Shown here: in pieces, positions 59,440-64,000 of the stretch
Position numbering within the stretch: the stretch's first letter is position 1
Layout of the letters: every line of letters starts with the position of its first letter
NCBI GenBank assembly: GCA_003118195.1
Contig: BEXV01000253.1
Location: forward strand, 166,890 to 230,889
Length of the DNA: 64,000 nt
Origin: Hemicentrotus pulcherrimus
Taxonomy: Eukaryota > Echinodermata > Echinoidea > Camarodonta > Strongylocentrotidae
Direction of reading: 5' to 3'
The notes under the pieces: generated by a model
Told to the model about the DNA's origin: nothing
The model's input: only the letters and a program-made list of their open reading frames with translations
Database searches by the model: none
Program-made: the position numbers and the translations under genes

Positions 59440-62185
59440 GTAGCTACTTGTTCCCTCTATATAGAAAACTTCCCCAATCGGTGCCTGTTGGTCCCCCATG
59501 ATTCTCTTTTTCTTATGTTAAATGAGAGCTGAGTTAATGAGATAGCCACTTGTCACAGTGACCACGTTGGCTCACTGGTCGGTCTAATCCCTTCTAGCTG
59601 AAGTAGTAAAGCCTACCTTTAAATGGACAAATTTACTCTGCAAATATTTGTTTAGCTTGTCAGAACATATTAATATTTTCCTGCAAATGTCTTGCAAAGT
59701 AATAGACCCATGGAAATGCCATGTCATGTAGCCCAAATCCCTGAGCTCTAATTATCACTTCTCTGCCTCCGGGCTCTGCAGATTTGTAAAAATCTTGTTG
59801 CTATGTTCAGACACATCTGCAGTGGCTTCCCTGCCCCATTACTTCCTAATTTACTCACAACGACTACCAGATGAGGGAGTTAGTCCGTTAGGATTGCCGG
59901 ATCCAACAGGGTTAGGCCAGTGAACTTCCACGTCAGGGTGACAGCAACTACTGGCCTTGGCTTTCAAAGTCGTACTTTATGATTTGAAGTTACAAACCCA
60001 GTTGTGTAATATTCCCTGACCTTACTTGGGGCAACTGTCGCCAAATGGACCATAAAACATTGAAATCGGTAGCATAGGCCTATGGTTCATTAACACTTTA
60101 TTTGTTAAGACTAGAAGGCCAGAACAGTGCTAATACTGCAAATAATGATATGAGTTTTAGTTAATCCTGCTGCCAGATTTAATACTTTTCACCATTTTGG
60201 CTATAGGCAAACAATATTTTCAAAAGGACAATAAATTCAACTTTGTGTTCATGACCTTTTCTCCTGTTTTAAGTTTTTAACCTTATCACTCTGTTTAGAT
60301 TTGCCACTTGAATGCATTTATTTAGCTTCAAAATATATACATATTCAATGAAAATATGAAATACATTTGATTCTACAAATTTAGTACAGTCTTAGCAATC
60401 AATGCGGGAAAAAAGGGGGAAGAGCTTATTTCAGATTTTTTTTTCTCATAACTTTTGACAAAAAGTCCAGTTGAAGAATAGCCATCTTGAGCTTGGAAAA
60501 AAATTGCCACAGCTTTCATCAAGCATTCAGAGATGAAATTCCTACAAGTACATGTACATGTCTATATGTACATGTAAGAATTTTTGTCATCTTAAATATT
60601 CAAAATTTGGTGAAAAGATTGCCTGAACATAAATGAAAGCCAAAAATATAATTCAAACAGATAAGAAACAACTACATGTACATGTTATACATGCTGTAAT
60701 AAATTGTTTGTATTTCATAAATTCAGGATAATCAAAACCTCGAAATAAGATCTCCAACAATTTTGGGGGTTTATATTTTTCATTTCCAGAGATTCATTAG
60801 AATCACCCTGAGGCTATTACTTATTTTTCAAGCCATCTCTCTTTTTTTTTTGCTGATACTATCCTTGCTCAAAATTGTACCAAACCGATCTGACTCCAAG
60901 AAATTCAATTTCAATTGATCTGGTTTGAAGCAGAGAAGGTCTTACAATTACAGGGAAGATCTTACAACACATGTCTTCATAAAGCATCCACTTGTACAGC
61001 TGATGTTTTTCTGAAGGAATTTTCATTAAATTATGTTATGGTATTTATAAGTGATAAATTGTTCCTCTTCCCCCTTCACATTTGAAAAACAATGCAGTAC
61101 GCCTTTTGATGCTATTATGAAATGTAATTACAGTTAATCTACATGTCACACAATGACACAAATCAGATTAGATTTACTTGGATAATGTGATGAATTATCT
61201 TGATATCATACATGTACATCAAAAATCCCTCAATGTTAAGCCTAATTTCAAATATAAACCAATGGTAACAAAATTGTCTGAAAAGCTCATTTTACAGTCA
61301 ATATAATATTTACATTGTAAAAGTCTCATTTTTTTATGATTACCCTGAGCATGAGGGTACATACAGTGTTTGAGTATGTGACAGAAATAAATGCAACTCA
61401 CTAGTTTTTCCATCTTTCTAATATTTCTGATTTGGAGGGGGAAAGAAACATGGCAGGAGATACATCTTGTAGCAAGCAGAAAGCTTGAAAAAAATTGGAT
61501 ATCTTCAGCCCAAAAGCATAAAATTTGCCCAGAGCAGCTTCAAATGAATTTCCAGGATTTGTATGACTGTAGTTTTGTGTATTCCATTATATTTTACTGA
61601 TAGCCTAATAACAAATAGATGCCAAAATATAAAACCTCCAATTCAAATACTATGGATTTAACTCCTACACACACACATACAAATTTATGTTGGAAAACAT
61701 ACATTTGAAAGTCCATGGCACTGGCTTTAACTCGAACATGCCACGATGGCTTTTCCTCCTCCCTACGACAGAGATGACTCATCTGTGGGACCAATGAAGC
61801 TCTTCATTACCAAGTACATTTTGTGCTCCATTTTTCTTTCAATCCTCCGCAGCTCTCCTGCCTACTTCGTGCAAAAGGTTGGCTCAACCTTGTACAAGCA
61901 TCGTGATACTTGAGATCCACTCTTGTATTCATTGAATGCACTAAGCAGGTGGACAGATATATAATACATTGACATGAATTATGAATACTTGTTGTAGCGA
62001 GCAAGATACACATGTATGTAGAATACTGAAACAATTTGTTGGGGAATGTTCAAGAGAGAAGGTTCCTCAAAAAATCATTTCAATAACATGCACACTCAAC
62101 AGTTACAAATTCAGTTTTAGTTGAGCAAGAATATATCTTCTACATTTAAATCACATTTGATAAGTTCATTTTAGTTCTCTATCCC
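59440..62185. other. AT-rich DNA without recognised gene
   Basis: No supported exon. A less AT-rich part at 59560-59960 has plausible splice-like words but no continuous frame. TACATGTA words are frequent at 60546-60690. Confidence 0.4.
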
Positions 62186-62197
62186 ACCCCCCCCCCC

Positions 62198-62307
62198 NNN
62201 NNNNNNNNNNNNNNNNNNNNNNNNNNNNNNNNNNNNNNNNNNNNNNNNNNNNNNNNNNNNNNNNNNNNNNNNNNNNNNNNNNNNNNNNNNNNNNNNNNNN
62301 NNNNNNN
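62198..62307. other. assembly gap (110 N) between poly-C runs
   Basis: C11-C12 runs flank the gap on both sides, followed on the right by a (CT)n run at about 62324-62356. The minus-strand frames across it are artefacts. Confidence 0.99.
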
Positions 62308-62319
62308 CCCCCCCCCCCC

Positions 62320-62363
<44 letters not shown>

Positions 62364-62847
62364 TCTGTTCACTCATCTCCCAAATTTGTGAAATATTCTT
62401 TTTTTTATAAGTGCTAGTCAGCCTATCATAAAGATAGACTACATATTTGGAATGCACTTTCTGTACAATGTAGTTGTAAGCCCTACTGATTTTCATTATT
62501 TTGTTCTCATTCCCATAGCAATACCACTATCTGGCTATATACATAAATCTTCTTCATTTTCTTCATGTAAATTCATCAATGGTTATCCATCCTTAATTCA
62601 GACAATCAGGGAATTTCTCATAAATATCACTCACAAAAACATCATTACTCAAATTTGTGAGAACTTGATAAAAGAAGAAGTGCTAATCTTTCAGTCTTTA
62701 AAAAAAAAAAAAAATGGAATAATAATACTAATTATGGGAATTCATTCAGTCCTGCAGCTGTTTATGGAAAATACAAGTTCATCATCATTACTACAACAAC
62801 TAAAAACCACATCATTACAATACCCCGCTCCCTCCCCCAAAACCATC

Positions 62848-62865
62848 ACCACCACCACCACCACC
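62848..62865 (+). repeat. (ACC)n microsatellite
   Basis: Six ACC trinucleotides, read as Thr codons in one frame; no gene context. Confidence 0.9.
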
Positions 62866-62896
62866 TGTTAATTATCAGAATTTTTAACATAACTAT

Positions 62897-62944
62897 TTTT
62901 GGCTCAATTCAATTTTGGCTCAATCCAATTTTGGCTCAATCAAT
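62897..62944 (+). repeat. 16-bp tandem repeat
   Basis: TTTTGGCTCAATTCAA and close variants repeat at a 16-bp period (GGCTC at 62901, 62917 and 62933), almost three copies. Confidence 0.9.
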
Positions 62945-63365
62945 TCATTTAAAGACATTTTCTAACCACAAAATACAAAGTTAAGAAATTAATGATACAG
63001 GATAAAGATAACTTAATTTTAGGCAGGTATTACATGTATAGTTTTTAGAATTTAAACAGTGAAACTGAAAGGAGAGTGAGGCCAGCTAATGAGATATGGA
63101 CTGATGTCTCTGCCTATTGAGTTTCAATTAACAAACAAACAAAAATACCTTCTATCCAAGCTCCAACGTCTCTCAAAAGAAAGCGGCATTAAGCTTGAAA
63201 TTTCCTTTACAATCCGCTCTGCAAATGCCCTTTGTTCACTAAAATCCAGCAGCGTTTTAGCCTCAACACTGCATTGAATGTCAGCTCAGTCGACCAGGCA
63301 TGCACGATAGCCAGCACAGCGCTCGCCACCCCTACACAGCCCCTCCAGCTGCGGGCCTAGGGTCC

Positions 63366-63447
63366 ATTCACCCCACCGCCAAATTCGAGAAAAGATGCCA
63401 AGTCGATTCACCCCACCGCCAAATTCGAGAAAAGATGCCAAGTCGAT
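63366..63447 (+). repeat. 40-bp tandem duplication
   Basis: Two exact 40-bp units containing ATTCACCCCACCGCCAAATT and CGAGAAAAGATGCCAAGTC lie next to each other (starts 63366 and 63406). The lack of differences suggests a recent duplication. It lies within the CpG-containing stretch 63200-63750. Confidence 0.95.
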
Positions 63448-63567
63448 GAAAGGCTTGAACGGGACGGACAGATCCAAGAGTGCTAAGATGAAACCTGTAG
63501 ACCAAATAACTGCTTAAATATGAAATATTTCCGTTATTTGGTATCAAATTCTTCCATAGTTGACTTC

Positions 63568-63663
63568 CTAACAAGCTGCAGAATTGCACGTGGGGAAAAC
63601 AAGGTGGTTTACGAGAGGTAAACAATCAGTCAACCACCTTGAAGTATCCTCCCAGCTAGCCAT
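63568..63663 (-). CDS. weak candidate start exon or upstream ORF
   Basis: On the minus strand an ATG in good context (A at -3, G at +4: CAACATGG) opens a 31-codon frame, MASWEDTSRWLTDCL and onwards, to a TAG at 63568-63570. A weak donor (CAAGGTGGTT) follows MASWEDTS. The surrounding 63200-63750 is richer in CpG than most of the window, as 5' ends of genes can be. It might be the beginning of a minus-strand gene running left, but nothing ties it to the exon at 39642-39750. Confidence 0.15.
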   Translation of the reverse strand: MASWEDTSRWLTDCLPLVNHLVFPTCNSAAC

Positions 63664-64000
63664 GTTGCGAAGTCACATCGACGCATCCATTGTTCCAAGA
63701 GGGTAAAGTCATTCACCTCTATTCGAGCGTAGCTTTTCACGTTATTGATATTTTGAATGTTCGCAATAAGAACGCAGATGACGCTATATCAAATTCATAC
63801 ATTGCTTGTATTTATTTTGAAATAACATTTTCTCGTCATATTATTTCATAATTTGGGGGAATCACGACCATCGCAGCAGCAGACAGATAGCAAGGAGTAG
63901 TGATCACATTTGCTCCACCCCAATTGCAAAAATGAAAAGGACAGACAAGAGAGTATTAGAGAAAGATAAAAAGAGAGCGACTGAGACAGACCAAAGGATA

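Noticed and set aside
1..64000. CRISPR array, bacterial operon, phage or toxin-antitoxin system
   Set aside because: No spaced direct repeats, no ribosome-binding-site-linked ORF strings, and the composition, SINE, LINE and splice sites are eukaryotic.

Overview
This looks like a stretch of an animal nuclear genome, most likely an echinoderm and probably a sea urchin. That placement is an inference from repeat style: AT-rich single-copy DNA, many (CT)n/(GA)n tracts, frequent TACATGTA palindromes, abundant MITEs, a tRNA-derived SINE and an L2/CR1-like LINE fossil. No intact multi-domain gene, rRNA, functional tRNA, CRISPR array or bacterial operon was found. The window reads as intronic or intergenic DNA with a handful of short candidate exons.

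Coding content is sparse. The best exon is on the minus strand at 39642-39750: 36 codons, rich in Lys/Asp/Glu, with good splice signals on both sides. Two further minus-strand candidates downstream (35531-35599 and 25049-25204) begin in the same phase (0) and each runs to a stop. They could be alternative 3' ends of one gene, which is a hypothesis. A fourth minus-strand candidate (31431-31656) has a strong acceptor but cannot join directly by phase. Weaker plus-strand candidates lie at 26767-27064, 47084-47215 and 58836-58875. A possible CpG-containing 5' end on the minus strand lies near 63568-63663. No protein family could be named for any of these.

Layout: 1-8.9 kb holds a small cluster of 11- and 13-bp repeats, a Tc1/mariner-like MITE (3458-3651), a long-TIR MITE (5604-5916) and a TTAA MITE (7978-8363). 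9-18 kb is mostly featureless AT-rich DNA. 18-31.3 kb holds a second TTAA MITE, an L2/CR1-like LINE 3' end on the minus strand, a 57-bp-arm fold-back element, large blocks of strand-asymmetric purine/pyrimidine DNA, a complete-looking SINE (27480-27834) and a 151-bp tandem repeat with AGGTCA direct repeats (28289-28712). 31-40 kb holds the candidate minus-strand exons, a second long-TIR MITE, another TTAA MITE (35981-36490) and an N gap. 40-50 kb holds a hairpin element, a deleted TTAA MITE (46239-46350), a composite TIR element enclosing reverse-transcriptase remnants (47276-48031), a short telomere-like array and a 447-bp MITE (49101-49547). 50-64 kb holds a LINE 3' end beside a gap, a hAT-type MITE with a perfect 8-bp target-site duplication (59233-59438), more gaps and short tandem repeats.

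Nothing points to a new enzymatic or defence system. The most informative content is the set of non-autonomous transposons with readable ends and target-site duplications, the shared-looking LINE/SINE 3' tails, the repeat-borne nuclear-receptor half-sites, and the possible alternative terminal exons. All calls are by eye, with no homology search.
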